A program made the position numbers and the translations under genes. A stretch of 64,000 nucleotides of DNA. Origin: Bosea sp. Tri-49. GTDB lineage: Bacteria > Pseudomonadota > Alphaproteobacteria > Rhizobiales > Beijerinckiaceae. Shown here in pieces: positions 9,753 through 20,713 of this stretch (position 1 is its first letter; each line of letters begins with the position of its first letter). Under the pieces are notes generated by a model that made no database searches, had not been told where the DNA came from, and worked only from the letters and a program-made list of their open reading frames with translations. The DNA lies in the NCBI RefSeq assembly GCF_003952665.1, contig NZ_CP017946.1, positions 1,364,001 through 1,428,000 on the forward strand, read 5' to 3'.

Positions 9753-11822
9753 ATGTCGATGACAGACGATCTCTTCGGCGAGGACGGCGGCAAGGATATG
9801 CGCGAGGAATCGCGCACGCCCGCCCCTGCGCCGAAACCGGCTGCGCGCCCTGCCCCGGTCCCGCGCGTCGGCACCCCTTCGGAGGCCGGTTACGACGCTT
9901 CCACCATCGAAGTGCTCGAGGGGCTGGAGCCGGTCCGGCGCCGGCCCGGCATGTACATTGGCGGCACCGACGAGCGGGCATTGCACCACCTCTTCGCCGA
10001 GGTGATCGACAACGCCATGGACGAGGCCGTGGCGGGCCATGCCAGCTTCATCGATGTCGAGCTCTTCGTCGACGGCTCGCTCGCTGTCACGGATAATGGC
10101 CGCGGCATCCCGATCGACCCACATCCGAAATTTCCGGGCAAGTCGGCACTCGAAGTAATCATGACGATCCTGCACGCCGGCGGAAAATTCGACTCCAAGG
10201 TCTACGAGACCTCGGGCGGCCTGCACGGCGTCGGCGTCTCCGTGGTCAATGCGCTGTCCGATGTGCTCGAGGTCGAGGTCGCACGCGGGCAGACGCTCTA
10301 CCGCCAAACCTTTTCGCGCGGCATCCCGCAAGGGCCGCTGGAGACGGTCGGCCGGGCACCGAACCGGCGCGGCACGCGCGTGCGCTTCCATCCTGATGCG
10401 CAGATCTTCGGCGAAGGTGCGCATTTCGTGCCGGCGCGGCTGTTCCGCATGGCCCGCTCGAAGGCCTATCTCTTCGGCGGCGTCGAGATCCGCTGGCGCT
10501 GTGCGCCTTCGCTTCTGAAGCCCGAGGGCGACGTCGCCGCCGAGGCGGTCTTCAAGTTCCCGGGGGGCCTGCGCGACTATCTCGCCCGCGAGATCGAAGG
10601 CAAGGACCTGGTCGCCGAGCCGATCTTCTCAGGGAAAATCACGAAGGAAGGCGGCCACGGCTCGCTCGAATGGGCGATCGCCTGGCTCGCCACCGGCGAG
10701 GACGGGTTCTCCTCCTCCTACTGCAATACGATCCCGACGCCGGAAGGCGGCACGCATGAATCCGGTCTGCGCATCGCGCTGCTGCGCGGCCTGCGCGATC
10801 ACGCCGAGCGCATCGGCCAGAGCAAGCGCATGGCGCAGGTCACCGCCGACGATGTGATGGCGACCTGCGCCGCCATGCTCTCGGTCTTCATCCGTGAGCC
10901 GGAATTCCAGGGCCAGACCAAGGACAAGCTCGCGACGCTGGAAGCGGCCCGCATCGTCGAGAACGCGATGCGCGACGCCTTCGACCATTGGCTCGCGGCC
11001 TCGCCGCAGCAGGCGCTGAAGCTGCTCGACTGGTCGGTCGACCGCGCCGAGGAGCGCCTGCGCCGCCGGCTCGAGAAGGAGGTCTCGCGCAAGACCGCGA
11101 CGCGCAAGCTCCGGCTGCCGGGCAAGCTCGCCGATTGCAGCAATGCCGGCGCGGCGGGTTCCGAGCTCTTCATCGTCGAGGGCGATTCCGCTGGTGGCTC
11201 GGCCAAGCAGGCCCGCAACCGCGCCAATCAGGCGATCCTGCCCTTGCGCGGCAAGATCCTCAACGTTGCCAATGCGACGCGCGAAAAGCTCAACGCCAAT
11301 CAGCAACTCGCCGACCTGATCCTGGCGCTGGGCTGCGGCATCGGCACCCAGTTCCGCGAGGACGACCTGCGCTACGAGAAGGTCATTGTGATGACCGACG
11401 CCGACGTCGACGGCGCCCATATCGCCTCGCTGCTAGTCACCTTCTTCTGGCGCCAGATGCCCCGCCTGATCGAGAAGGGTCACCTCTATTTGTCGGTGCC
11501 GCCGCTCTACCGGCTACGTCACGGCACCAAGTCGGTCTATGCCCGCGACGATGCCCATAAGGACGAGCTGATCGAGACCGTCTTCAAGGGTAAGAAGCCC
11601 GAGATCGGCCGCTTCAAGGGCCTCGGCGAAATGATGCCGGCCGAGCTCAAGGAGACCACGATGGACCCGAGCAAGCGCTCCTTGCTCAAGGTCATGGTCG
11701 ATCACGAGAACAAGGAAGAGACCTCCGACACGGTCGAGCGGCTGATGGGCAACAAACCCGAGGCGCGTTTCCTTTTCATCCAGGAGCGGGCCGCCTTCGC
11801 CGGCGAATTGATCGACCTGTGA
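9753..11822 (+). CDS. parE: DNA topoisomerase IV subunit B
   Basis: The ATPase subunit of topoisomerase IV, which decatenates daughter chromosomes together with ParC. It has 689 residues: a variable Pro-rich leader (about 1-40), then the GHKL ATPase (EVIDNAMDEA, TDNGRGIPI, GGLHGVGVSVVNALS), the transducer, and the TOPRIM domain (IVEGDSAGGSAKQ, DADVDGAHIASLL), ending in KGLGEMMP and the conserved C-terminal RRLMGNKPEARF-type block. The absence of the GyrB-specific insert and the sequence GYDASTIEVLEGLEPVRRRP favour ParE over GyrB. The start at 9753 is the first ATG of a short Asp-rich leader (MSMTDDLFGEDGG); 9759 is an alternative. Confidence 0.95.
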   Translation: MSMTDDLFGEDGGKDMREESRTPAPAPKPAARPAPVPRVGTPSEAGYDASTIEVLEGLEPVRRRPGMYIGGTDERALHHLFAEVIDNAMDEAVAGHASFIDVELFVDGSLAVTDNGRGIPIDPHPKFPGKSALEVIMTILHAGGKFDSKVYETSGGLHGVGVSVVNALSDVLEVEVARGQTLYRQTFSRGIPQGPLETVGRAPNRRGTRVRFHPDAQIFGEGAHFVPARLFRMARSKAYLFGGVEIRWRCAPSLLKPEGDVAAEAVFKFPGGLRDYLAREIEGKDLVAEPIFSGKITKEGGHGSLEWAIAWLATGEDGFSSSYCNTIPTPEGGTHESGLRIALLRGLRDHAERIGQSKRMAQVTADDVMATCAAMLSVFIREPEFQGQTKDKLATLEAARIVENAMRDAFDHWLAASPQQALKLLDWSVDRAEERLRRRLEKEVSRKTATRKLRLPGKLADCSNAGAAGSELFIVEGDSAGGSAKQARNRANQAILPLRGKILNVANATREKLNANQQLADLILALGCGIGTQFREDDLRYEKVIVMTDADVDGAHIASLLVTFFWRQMPRLIEKGHLYLSVPPLYRLRHGTKSVYARDDAHKDELIETVFKGKKPEIGRFKGLGEMMPAELKETTMDPSKRSLLKVMVDHENKEETSDTVERLMGNKPEARFLFIQERAAFAGELIDL

Positions 11823-11987
11823 CGCCGCCCGGTGGCGCCCAGCACGCCGGGCACCCCCGCAAGCTCGCCGGGCTGTGTCGCGATCGCCTTGCGCCCACCC
11901 TGCGCGCATGCCGACCGATCCGTACGACTCCGACCATGACAGCGCCCCGCGACACCATCCCGCGTCCGATCTCTGGCCGCTGACCGC

Positions 11988-12896
11988 ATGGGCGAGCCTG
12001 CTGCCACTCCATCTCGACGCGATGCCCAGACCCCGGCCTCGCTCTGGGCCGATCTCGAAATCTTCCACGCCATCGCCGCCACGGGCGGCCTCGCTCTGGC
12101 AGCGTCTGCGCTCGGACTGAGCGAGACGACAGTCGCGCGACGCCTGAAAGCCTTCGAGGCGCGGCTCGGCCTGCCACTGTTCAAGCGTGGCGCCAACCGG
12201 CTGATCCCGACCGAGATCGGCCTCTCGCTCGCCGAGGATGCGGCAGCGGCGGCCGAGGCCGTCGCGCGTTTCGAGACGCGGGCGAACGCTGCCCGCGCCC
12301 GCGGCGACGCCCCCGTCCGCATCACGGCGACGACGTCGATCAGCCTGTTCCTGACGCAACATGCGACCCGGCTTTCGGCCGCGGCGGGAGGCGTCGAGAT
12401 CGTCATCCTCAGCACGCGCGAGCGCCTCGATCTGGCGCAGGGCGAAGCCGAGATAGCGATCCGGATGCGCAGACCGCCGGAGGGCGCCGGCTATTTCGGC
12501 CAGAAGGTCGGCAGGCTGGCGCAGGCCTTCTATATCCGCCGCGAGGTCGACCCTGCGACGGCGCCGATCATCTCGGTCAGCCGGGACGTCTCCTCGCGCA
12601 TTGAGCAGCACATCCTCGCCTGGGCCGCCGGCCGCCCGATTGCCGCCCGGGTGGGCGATTCCGCAGCACGCTATGAGAGCATCCGCTCGTCTGGTGCCGT
12701 CTCGATGGCGCCCTGCTTCCTGGCCGATGCCGATGCGGCCCTGATCCGCCTGGAAGAACCACCCGAAGCGACTGCCGACGAGATCTTCCTTGTCTCACAT
12801 GAGAGCGGCCGACAGCGCCCGGCGGTGCTGGCGGTGCTGGAGGCGCTACGCAAACTGTTCCGCGAGCATCGTGGCAGGCTGGAAGGGCGCTCGTGA
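11988..12896 (+). CDS. LysR family transcriptional regulator
   Basis: A 302-residue LysR-type regulator. The N-terminal winged helix-turn-helix (about 20-80) reads LEIFHAIAATGGLALAASAL, TTVARRLKAFEARLGLPLFK, with a typical 'R....PTEIGL' wing. An effector-binding domain follows. The HTH has TTVARRLK where most LysR proteins have SAVSRQIR, but the register is right. No divergently transcribed target lies next to it (parE is upstream in the same direction), so the regulated gene is not evident. Confidence 0.8.
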   Translation: MGEPAATPSRRDAQTPASLWADLEIFHAIAATGGLALAASALGLSETTVARRLKAFEARLGLPLFKRGANRLIPTEIGLSLAEDAAAAAEAVARFETRANAARARGDAPVRITATTSISLFLTQHATRLSAAAGGVEIVILSTRERLDLAQGEAEIAIRMRRPPEGAGYFGQKVGRLAQAFYIRREVDPATAPIISVSRDVSSRIEQHILAWAAGRPIAARVGDSAARYESIRSSGAVSMAPCFLADADAALIRLEEPPEATADEIFLVSHESGRQRPAVLAVLEALRKLFREHRGRLEGRS

Positions 12897-13011
12897 TGGA
12901 TCAATTTCCATCGGTGGCGGTCAGGCCTTGCTAACCAAGTTTTTACAGCAGCTGGCGCAAGTTTTCCTCATCGGCGCCCAGCGCCTTGTCTTGCAAGCTC
13001 GGAGAGCAGCG

Positions 13012-13272
13012 ATGCGCCTCGTCATCGCCTTCCTGCGCAACCAGCGCGGTACCATGGTCGCCGACATCGCCAAGGCCGGCGCGGCGATCGCCTTCCTTTC
13101 CGTCATTGCCGCCAATTTCATATCGAGCCAGACGGCGCAGCTCGATCGGGATGCGATGCGTCAGGCCACCTACGCGGCGGCCAAGGGCCAGTCATTCGAC
13201 CCGCTCACCACGGGGTCGATCGTCAAACGCGCCGGCGAAACGAAGCTCGACCCTTGCGTGGTCCCGCGCTGA
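13012..13272 (+). CDS. Small membrane-anchored hypothetical protein
   Basis: An 86-residue protein starting MRLVIAFLRNQRGTMVADIA. A single hydrophobic helix (AGAAIAFLSVIAANFI) follows, then a soluble tail ending TKLDPCVVPR. The N-terminal 'F.rnqrGt..ad.akagaaia' resembles the short N-termini of Flp/Tad pilin-like proteins, but the tail does not, so this is only a resemblance. An in-frame extension to 12790 overlaps the LysR gene and is not protein-like. It ends 3 bases before the stop of the convergent hydrolase gene. Confidence 0.6.
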   Translation: MRLVIAFLRNQRGTMVADIAKAGAAIAFLSVIAANFISSQTAQLDRDAMRQATYAAAKGQSFDPLTTGSIVKRAGETKLDPCVVPR

Positions 13273-13275
13273 GGC

Positions 13276-13992
13276 TCAGCCCAGCCAATCGAGCAGAGCC
13301 GGCGTGACGATCTGCGGCGCCTCCAGTGTCGACAGGTGGCCGCAACCCGGCACTTCCAGATAGCGCGCCTTCGTTCCGATGCCGGCGGCGATCTCGCGCG
13401 CTTCGTCCGGTGGCGTGATCGCGTCCTCCTCACCGACGATGACCAGGGTTGGGACGGAGATCGTCGCGAGAACCGGCCGCGCATCGGGGCGGACCATGAT
13501 GGCGCGTTGCTGGCGGATGAAGCCCGATGCTCCCACTGCCTCGGCCATCGCCCGGACCTCCAACCGCAACGCCTCATCGGCGAGGCGGTCGGGCGCGACC
13601 AGCTTCTGCCAGAGCAGCGTCACGACATTGTCGAAGGCGCCCTTCTCAGCGAGTGCAATCATCTGTTCCCGCGGCGCATTGGTTTCGGGCGTCGGCGGCT
13701 TGGCCGTAGTGTCGAGCAAGGCAAGCCGCGTCACGCGCTCCGGCGCTCGCCGCATCACGTCGAGGGCGAGGTAGCCGCCCATCGAGAGTCCACACAGCGC
13801 AAAGCGATCAGGCGCGGCCGCCAGCAGCCGCTCGACCATGGCGGCGATGGTGTCGTCCGCAGTGGTCTCGGCGACGAGAATCTGGCGTCCAGGCGCCAGA
13901 GCGGGCCATTGTGGAGCGTAGAGTGCAGGCGTGCAATTCAGCCCCGGGATCAGGACCAGAGCTTCCGGCGTCTTCATCGTCACAGCGCTCAT
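13276..13992 (-). CDS. Alpha/beta hydrolase
   Basis: A 238-residue alpha/beta-hydrolase fold protein. The nucleophile elbow is CGLSMGGYLALD (Ser near residue 73). The acid is in VIVGEEDAITPP, and the catalytic His is in PGCGHLSTLEAP. The family covers esterases, C-C hydrolases and enol-lactonases, so the substrate is not predictable. The start at 13992 follows an AAAGA-type site only 18 bases from a palindromic repeat, which therefore forms part of its leader or promoter. Confidence 0.85.
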   Translation of the reverse strand: MSAVTMKTPEALVLIPGLNCTPALYAPQWPALAPGRQILVAETTADDTIAAMVERLLAAAPDRFALCGLSMGGYLALDVMRRAPERVTRLALLDTTAKPPTPETNAPREQMIALAEKGAFDNVVTLLWQKLVAPDRLADEALRLEVRAMAEAVGASGFIRQQRAIMVRPDARPVLATISVPTLVIVGEEDAITPPDEAREIAAGIGTKARYLEVPGCGHLSTLEAPQIVTPALLDWLG

Positions 13993-14009
13993 TCTTTACT
14001 GACCTTGGC

Positions 14010-14124
14010 GAGCCAGATTTGATCAGATCGACTCAATCTGATCAGTGATCCGTCCCTCACATTAAGATGAAAACCGTTCTTACCGATCGGCCTTGCGGCG
14101 CAAGCGGATCGGAACCGGCTCTAG
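14010..14124 (+). repeat. Three-hairpin palindromic repeat, copy A (CTAGAG family)
   Basis: A 115-bp element ending in GGCTCTAG. It aligns along its length with 35597-35712 (same strand) and with the reverse complement of 42956-43068. It contains a GATCAGAT/ATCTGATC arm pair, a central region and a CCGATCGGCcttgC...GCaagcgGATCGG arm. It sits in the divergent promoter region between the hydrolase and helicase genes. Confidence 0.75.
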
Positions 14125-14258
14125 AATGTTGACTTTGCCCTGTTTTTTCTGCAATGCACGGGCGTCCGAAGGCGCGCAGTTCAGCAAAGTCGCGCCACCG
14201 TTGCGGTCGATCGGTCATCCCGCCACGTGTCACCGACCCTTGAGAAGCGCTACCATCG

Positions 14259-15722
<1,464 letters not shown>

Positions 15723-15820
15723 GCCGCGCTTCGCAGCAACTTTGCTTTAACCCCGATTGTCCTAGGATCGCCCGCGTAGCGGTCGCGGAAGAATTTCGCG
15801 GCCGGCGGGGACAGGACGTC

Positions 15821-16879
15821 ATGACAACCAGCCGATCGGGCTTGCCGCAAGCTCACGACCTCGCCGAACAGGTCGTCGCGGCGATGCGTCAGCACTATTC
15901 CCCGGGTTATCCCCGCGCCTTTGAAGTTTGGTACGCGCATCTCAGCGGCGAAATGCCGGCGCTGAGCATGGCGATGACCGCCGTGATCGCGGCGAGCAAT
16001 GGCGAGGTCGGCGCTGCCGACATCGACACCCTCTACGATAAGTTCATCAGCACCGACCGCATCTCGCGCCAGGCCGAACGCACCAGCCTGCAGGTCCTCG
16101 CCGAGATCGACAGCATGATGGCTCTGGTCGACCGGGCGCTCAGTTCCAGCGAAGAGTATCACGGCCGGCTCTGCGCCATGTCGGAGGAGGTTCCGCCCTC
16201 GGCCGACCGGCACAAGCTGCGCGAATGGGTCGAGGCGCTCGTGCTGTCGACACGCGAGGAGGTCGCGCGCAAGACTCAGCTCGAAACCCAGCTACGTGAA
16301 AGCGCGCACGAGATTCACAATCTGCGCGAGGCACTGGAATCGACGCGAGCCGAAGCGTTGACCGATCCCCTTACCGGCCTCGCCAACCGCCGTCATTTCG
16401 AGGAAATGCTGCAGAAGGCGATCGATCAGGCGACATTGCGGCGCGAGCCCTTCGCGATGGTCATGGCAGACATCGATTTCTTCAAGAATTTCAACGATAT
16501 GCACGGCCACCTGACTGGCGACCAGGTGCTGCGTTTGGTCGCCAAGACGATGAAGGACAAGTTCAAGGACAAGGCGATCATCACCCGCTTCGGCGGCGAG
16601 GAGTTCGCCATCATCCTGCCGGAAGCCGACGTTGTCGCCGGCAAGTTCGGCGCCGAAACCGTTCGTCAGGCGCTGTTGACCCGGGAGTTGGTGAAGCGTT
16701 CGACCAATGAAAGCCTCGGTCGCATTACCATCTCGCTCGGTGTCGCGGTCTATCGGCGCGGCGACACGGCAAGCTCGATCGTCGAGCGCGCCGACAATGC
16801 TTTGCTGCAAGCCAAGCGGGACGGTCGCAACCGCACTGTCACCGAGGATGCGATCCAGGACGCGGCGAAGGTCGCCTGA
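15821..16879 (+). CDS. Diguanylate cyclase (GGDEF domain)
   Basis: A 352-residue cytosolic protein. The N-terminal helical region (about 1-175) ends in a coiled-coil stretch (TREEVARKTQLETQLRESAH) leading into the GGDEF domain (about 180-345). The active-site loop is FGGEEF (GGEEF at residues 258-262), with the metal ligand in MADIDFFKNFND, so it should make cyclic di-GMP from two GTP. The product-inhibition I-site (RxxD five residues before the loop) reads KDKA here, so feedback inhibition is probably absent. No transmembrane segment or PAS domain is visible. The input signal is unknown. Confidence 0.9.
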   Translation: MTTSRSGLPQAHDLAEQVVAAMRQHYSPGYPRAFEVWYAHLSGEMPALSMAMTAVIAASNGEVGAADIDTLYDKFISTDRISRQAERTSLQVLAEIDSMMALVDRALSSSEEYHGRLCAMSEEVPPSADRHKLREWVEALVLSTREEVARKTQLETQLRESAHEIHNLREALESTRAEALTDPLTGLANRRHFEEMLQKAIDQATLRREPFAMVMADIDFFKNFNDMHGHLTGDQVLRLVAKTMKDKFKDKAIITRFGGEEFAIILPEADVVAGKFGAETVRQALLTRELVKRSTNESLGRITISLGVAVYRRGDTASSIVERADNALLQAKRDGRNRTVTEDAIQDAAKVA

Positions 16880-16895
16880 GCGACCTTCGTTTCGT

Positions 16896-17291
16896 TCACT
16901 GAGCGGCTAATGCGTTTTCCGCGCGCGGCTTGATCTCGACCGATTCGCCGCAGCCGCAGGCCGAGACCTGGTTCGGGTTGTTGAAGACGAAGGTCGAGGC
17001 GAAACGGTCGCTCTTGAAGTCGAGCTCGGTGCCGAGCAGGAACAGAACCGCCTTCGCATCGACGATCACGGTCGCATCCTTCTCGGTCACGACCTCGTCG
17101 CCCTTGTTCACGGCGCGGGCCACCTCGAAGGTGTACTCCATGCCGGCGCAGCCGCCCTTCTTGACGCCTACGCGCAGGCCGAACGCAGGCGCCGCCGGGT
17201 CGTCACGCTCCGATTGCGCCATGATGGCGCGAATGCGGGTTGCGGCGGCATCGGTCAGCGAGACCACCTTGAGGCCAGGTATCGAAAACAT
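16896..17291 (-). CDS. A-type iron-sulfur cluster carrier (IscA/SufA/ErpA family)
   Basis: A 131-residue scaffold/carrier that delivers Fe-S clusters to apoproteins. The three conserved cysteines are Cys48 (KKGGCAGMEY), Cys112 and Cys114 (SACGCGES). Length and the FNNPNQVSACGCG ending are characteristic. The start at 17291 gives the short typical N-terminus (MFSIPGLKVVSLTDAAATRI); the longer frame upstream is not conserved. In alphaproteobacteria such genes are usually called sufA or erpA and often accompany the suf operon, but here the gene stands alone, so I leave the symbol open. Confidence 0.88.
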   Translation of the reverse strand: MFSIPGLKVVSLTDAAATRIRAIMAQSERDDPAAPAFGLRVGVKKGGCAGMEYTFEVARAVNKGDEVVTEKDATVIVDAKAVLFLLGTELDFKSDRFASTFVFNNPNQVSACGCGESVEIKPRAENALAAQ

Positions 17292-17473
17292 CCTCGTCCC
17301 TCCTCGACCGGATTCAAGGTCCGGTGAAAACAGGATTGCAAACAGCAACATAAGGATTGGTGAGCGCAACGTCGAGATGCACCGGCCGGGATGGCGCCAT
17401 TTGCTGCTGCGCATTGCATGCAGCGCGGGCCCGTGCACTCTGCCCGGACCGTTCCAGCCTCCGACAGAGAGCC

Positions 17474-18544
17474 ATGACCTCCTATCGCCTGCACCGGCCC
17501 GACGCGCTCCGCGCCCTCATCCGCGCCATGATCATAGCCGCCGGCTGGAGCGAGGACGAAGCGAAGGAGACAGCCGAGCATCTGGTACTCGCCAATCTCA
17601 GCGGCCATGACAGCCATGGCATCGGCATGCTGCCGCTCTATTTCAACTCGCTTGCCGACGGCCATCTGAAACCGCAGGCCAAGCTCACCGTCCGCAGCGA
17701 GGCCGGCCCCTTCCTGATCGCCGACGGCAATGTCGCACTCGGCCAGCCGACCGCCCGCAACGCCGTCGACCGCGCCATCACGATCGCGCAGGCCGGCGGC
17801 GTCGCCGTGCTCAATCTACTCGACTCCCATCATATCGGCCGCATCGGCCACTATTCCGAGGTCGTGGCGGCTGCTGGGCTGATCTCGGTGTTCTGGGTCA
17901 ATGTCGCCGGCCGGCCACCGATCGTCGCGCCCTTCGCCGCCAAGGAGGCGCGTTTCGGCACCAACCCGATCTCGATCGGCCTGCCTGTGCCGGGCGGCGA
18001 GCCGCTGATCCTCGACTTCGCCACCAGCCGCATGGCGCATGGCAAGGCGCGCGTCGCGCTCAACAAGGGCGTCACCGTACCGGAGGGCTATATCATCGAT
18101 GGCGAAGGCCGCCCGACCGTCGAGCCCCGGCATGTCTTCCTGCAGGAAGGGCTGCCGCTCGGCGCGCTCCTGCCCTTCGGCGACCACAAGGGCGCTGGCC
18201 TCTCGCTGATCGCCGAATTGCTCTCGGCGGGACTGATGGGTGCCGCCCGCATCGATCAGAAGCCGCACAAGACCTGGATCATCAATTCGCTGTTCGGCGT
18301 GCTGATAGATCCCGCTCGACTCGAACCCGACGCCAGCCTGCGCCAGCAGCGCATCGAGAGCTATCTTTCCTTCGTCCGCGCCGCCGCGCCGCAGGATCCC
18401 TCGCAGCCCGTGCTGGCGCCCGGCGATAAGGAGCGCGCCACCCGCATCGAGCGCGGGCGCGACGGCATCCCGCTCGACGCCGAGACCTGGTCGCAGATCG
18501 TCGCTGCCGCCAAGGCCCATGGTGTCGACGCCGAGCGTTTCTAA
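17474..18544 (+). CDS. Ldh family NAD(P)-dependent oxidoreductase (malate/L-lactate dehydrogenase type)
   Basis: A 356-residue member of the malate/L-sulfolactate/ureidoglycolate dehydrogenase fold (PF02615), which oxidises or reduces 2-hydroxy acids with NAD(P). Signature stretches are NLSGHDSHGIGMLPLY, LDSHHIGRIGHYSE, FGTNPISIGLP and the DHKGAGLSLIAELL glycine-rich region. Overall it resembles the hydroxycarboxylate dehydrogenase B (YbiC) branch more than the ComC protein encoded at 27606-28586. The start at 17474 gives a canonical beginning; upstream codons belong to another frame's context. The stop overlaps that of the convergent GFA gene. Confidence 0.85.
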   Translation: MTSYRLHRPDALRALIRAMIIAAGWSEDEAKETAEHLVLANLSGHDSHGIGMLPLYFNSLADGHLKPQAKLTVRSEAGPFLIADGNVALGQPTARNAVDRAITIAQAGGVAVLNLLDSHHIGRIGHYSEVVAAAGLISVFWVNVAGRPPIVAPFAAKEARFGTNPISIGLPVPGGEPLILDFATSRMAHGKARVALNKGVTVPEGYIIDGEGRPTVEPRHVFLQEGLPLGALLPFGDHKGAGLSLIAELLSAGLMGAARIDQKPHKTWIINSLFGVLIDPARLEPDASLRQQRIESYLSFVRAAAPQDPSQPVLAPGDKERATRIERGRDGIPLDAETWSQIVAAAKAHGVDAERF

Positions 18545-18951
18545 TCATCGTTAGATTTTGGTCGTTCGCGATCGCGCATATGCTGCTCGGCGCCCTTCTG
18601 GCGCGCTAGCCAGGGCTCGCGGCGGATAGCCCAGAGCTCATAAGCCGGCATGAGCGCACTCGGCGGACTATCCAATGTTCCGAGCTTGATCTCGATCTCG
18701 TCGGACCCGTCCGCCCAGCAGAACAGTGGCGAGCCGCATGCCGGACAGAAGCGCTCGCCGCCCGCCCGGCTCTGCCAGCAGCCGAGCTCGCCCGAGAGGG
18801 TGGCGTTCTCCTTTGGCCAGATGCCGAAATAGGAGAAGGCAGAACCGGAGCCCTTCCGGCAGGTCTCGCAATGGCAGATGCCGATACGGATGGGCTCGCC
18901 ATCGAGTTCGTAGCGGACCTGTCCGCAATTGCAGCCACCGGAGAGTTTCAT
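18541..18951 (-). CDS. GFA family (glutathione-dependent formaldehyde-activating-like) protein
   Basis: A 136-residue zinc-binding CENP-V/GFA domain protein. It has the expected Cys clusters: GGCNCGQVRYE at the start, CHCETCRKGSGSAFS, and CPACGSPLF. Despite the name, most members are not shown to act on formaldehyde. The start at 18951 has GAGAGA upstream and begins exactly at the domain; a longer frame starts at 18981. Its 3' end overlaps the convergent Ldh-family gene by 4 bases. Confidence 0.85.
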   Translation of the reverse strand: MKLSGGCNCGQVRYELDGEPIRIGICHCETCRKGSGSAFSYFGIWPKENATLSGELGCWQSRAGGERFCPACGSPLFCWADGSDEIEIKLGTLDSPPSALMPAYELWAIRREPWLARQKGAEQHMRDRERPKSNDD

Positions 18952-19069
18952 CGTCGTCTCTCGATCAGGTTTCGCCAACACGGTCGGCTGACCAACGGCG
19001 CGTGGCCGGGGCCGGTTCCACAGCGCTCTTTCCGTCTCCCCTCAGCCTAGATGGCCAGAGCCGGCTCTG

Positions 19070-20578
19070 TCACTCCGGGAGGCCGGCCTTGCGGAAGCCG
19101 GCGACGAAGCGCTCGCGCATCGCGGTATCGCGAAATGGCTCCATCGTGGCCCAGTGGCGGATGCTGAAATCCGGATTGCCGACCAGAAAGAGTTCGGCCT
19201 CCGCGCGGGCCTCCTCTAGCCGGCCGAGTTGAGCAAGGCTCGCCGCCAGAAAACGGCGTGAGCTCGTCCGATGGGTTTCGTCCCGGCGCAGGGCCTCGAC
19301 CGCGGCTTCGTGCTCACCGGCGGCATAGAGTGCCTGGCCGAGCGACAGATAGTACCAGCTCGGCGGAAACGGATTCAGCCGGAAGGCCTTGCGGATGTGC
19401 GCGAGTCCCTGCCCGACCTGCCCGGCGAGCACCGTGATGTCGGAGAGCGCCGCCCAGGCATCGGCCTCGTTCGGATCGAGCGCGATCGCCCTGGCGAATT
19501 CCACATCTGCCTCGGCGAAGCTGCGCTCATAGGCGAGCAGATAGGCCAGGGCCCAGTGGCAGCCGGCGTCGTTGAGATCGAGCGCGACGGCCTTGCGCGC
19601 CAGCTCCAGAGCGGTGCCACGGGAGGCCTCGGTCGGGCCACCGGAATGCACCCATCCCATCCAGTGATTCAGGGCTAGCCAGCGATAGGCCTCGGCGTAG
19701 TCCGGATCGAGCGACACCGCGCGCGTCAGCAGCAGATGCGCTTCCTGCGCAGCCTGCGGCGTGTCATCCATCAGCCGGCGTGCCCGCACGCAGAGATCGT
19801 AGGCTTCGAGGCTTTTCGGCCGCTGGCGCGGCGGCGGCACGCGCAGCCGGCCGAGCAAGGCCTCCGCGATCCTGGCCGTGACCTCGTCCTGGACGGCGAA
19901 GATGTCGTCCAGCTCGCGATCGAAACGATCTGCCCAAAGGTGATTGCCAGTCAGCGCATCGACCAGCTGTGCATTGATGCGGACCCGCCCGGCGGCATGC
20001 CTGATGCTGCCCTCCAGCAGATAACGCACGCCGAGTTCCTCGGCGATTTCGCGCACATCCCTCGCCTTGCCCTTGTAGGCGAAGGCCGAATTGCGGGCGA
20101 TGACGAACAGCTCCGCAGTCCTGGACAGGTCGGTGATCAGGTCCTCGGTCAATCCGTCGGCGAAGATTTCCTGTTCCGGATGGCTGCTGACGTTGACGAA
20201 GGGCAGCACGGCGATCGATGGCTTGCTCGGAAGCGGCAAGGGCTTTCGCCTGGCATTGCCGAGTTGCTCGACCGTCCCGGCAAATCGATAGCCGACGCGC
20301 GGGACCGTCGCGATCCATTCGCCGCCACCGGCTGGTGCACCGAGCAGCTTCCGGAGCTGTGCGATCTGGACGGTGAGGTTGCCCTCCTCGACGGCCATCC
20401 CAGGCCACCCCGCATCCAGCAGATCGGCCTTGCCCAGGATGTCGCCGGGCCGGCCGACGAGCGCCGCGAGGAGCTTCAAGCCGCGATAACTCGCAGTGAC
20501 AGGGACATCGTTCTCAAGGAGCGTTCCCGCGCTTGAATCGAGCACGAATGGGCCGAAGGCAAAGCGCGATCCCTGCAT
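19070..20578 (-). CDS. Winged-helix / TPR transcriptional regulator (CadC-like)
   Basis: A 502-residue protein. An N-terminal OmpR/CadC-type winged helix (about 1-100) contains FGPFVLDSSAGTLLENDVPV, EEGNLTVQIAQLRKLLG and IATVPRVGYRFAG. A TolB-N-like region follows (SIAVLPFVNVSSHPEQEIFA, GLTEDLITDLSRT, YLLEGSIR). The C-terminal half is made of TPR repeats (for example DPNEADAWAALSDITVLAG). This is the 'adenylate-cyclase-like' regulator seen in many Hyphomicrobiales. No transmembrane helix is visible. The start at 20578 begins at the domain; GTG/ATG starts at 20653/20650 would add 24-25 unconserved residues. The target is unknown; the divergent DUF1127 gene is a candidate. Confidence 0.82.
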   Translation of the reverse strand: MQGSRFAFGPFVLDSSAGTLLENDVPVTASYRGLKLLAALVGRPGDILGKADLLDAGWPGMAVEEGNLTVQIAQLRKLLGAPAGGGEWIATVPRVGYRFAGTVEQLGNARRKPLPLPSKPSIAVLPFVNVSSHPEQEIFADGLTEDLITDLSRTAELFVIARNSAFAYKGKARDVREIAEELGVRYLLEGSIRHAAGRVRINAQLVDALTGNHLWADRFDRELDDIFAVQDEVTARIAEALLGRLRVPPPRQRPKSLEAYDLCVRARRLMDDTPQAAQEAHLLLTRAVSLDPDYAEAYRWLALNHWMGWVHSGGPTEASRGTALELARKAVALDLNDAGCHWALAYLLAYERSFAEADVEFARAIALDPNEADAWAALSDITVLAGQVGQGLAHIRKAFRLNPFPPSWYYLSLGQALYAAGEHEAAVEALRRDETHRTSSRRFLAASLAQLGRLEEARAEAELFLVGNPDFSIRHWATMEPFRDTAMRERFVAGFRKAGLPE

Positions 20579-20713
20579 AGGGCGAATCCATAGCCCGTTT
20601 GGAAGTTTTTGGAACTCTTCGGGCGGGCTTAAGGACCGCGCCGCCGGCATCACGCAGAACGAAACCTCCCTTCACTCCGGGCGCCGCGCGCCCACGAACC
20701 TTGGGAGGTTGCC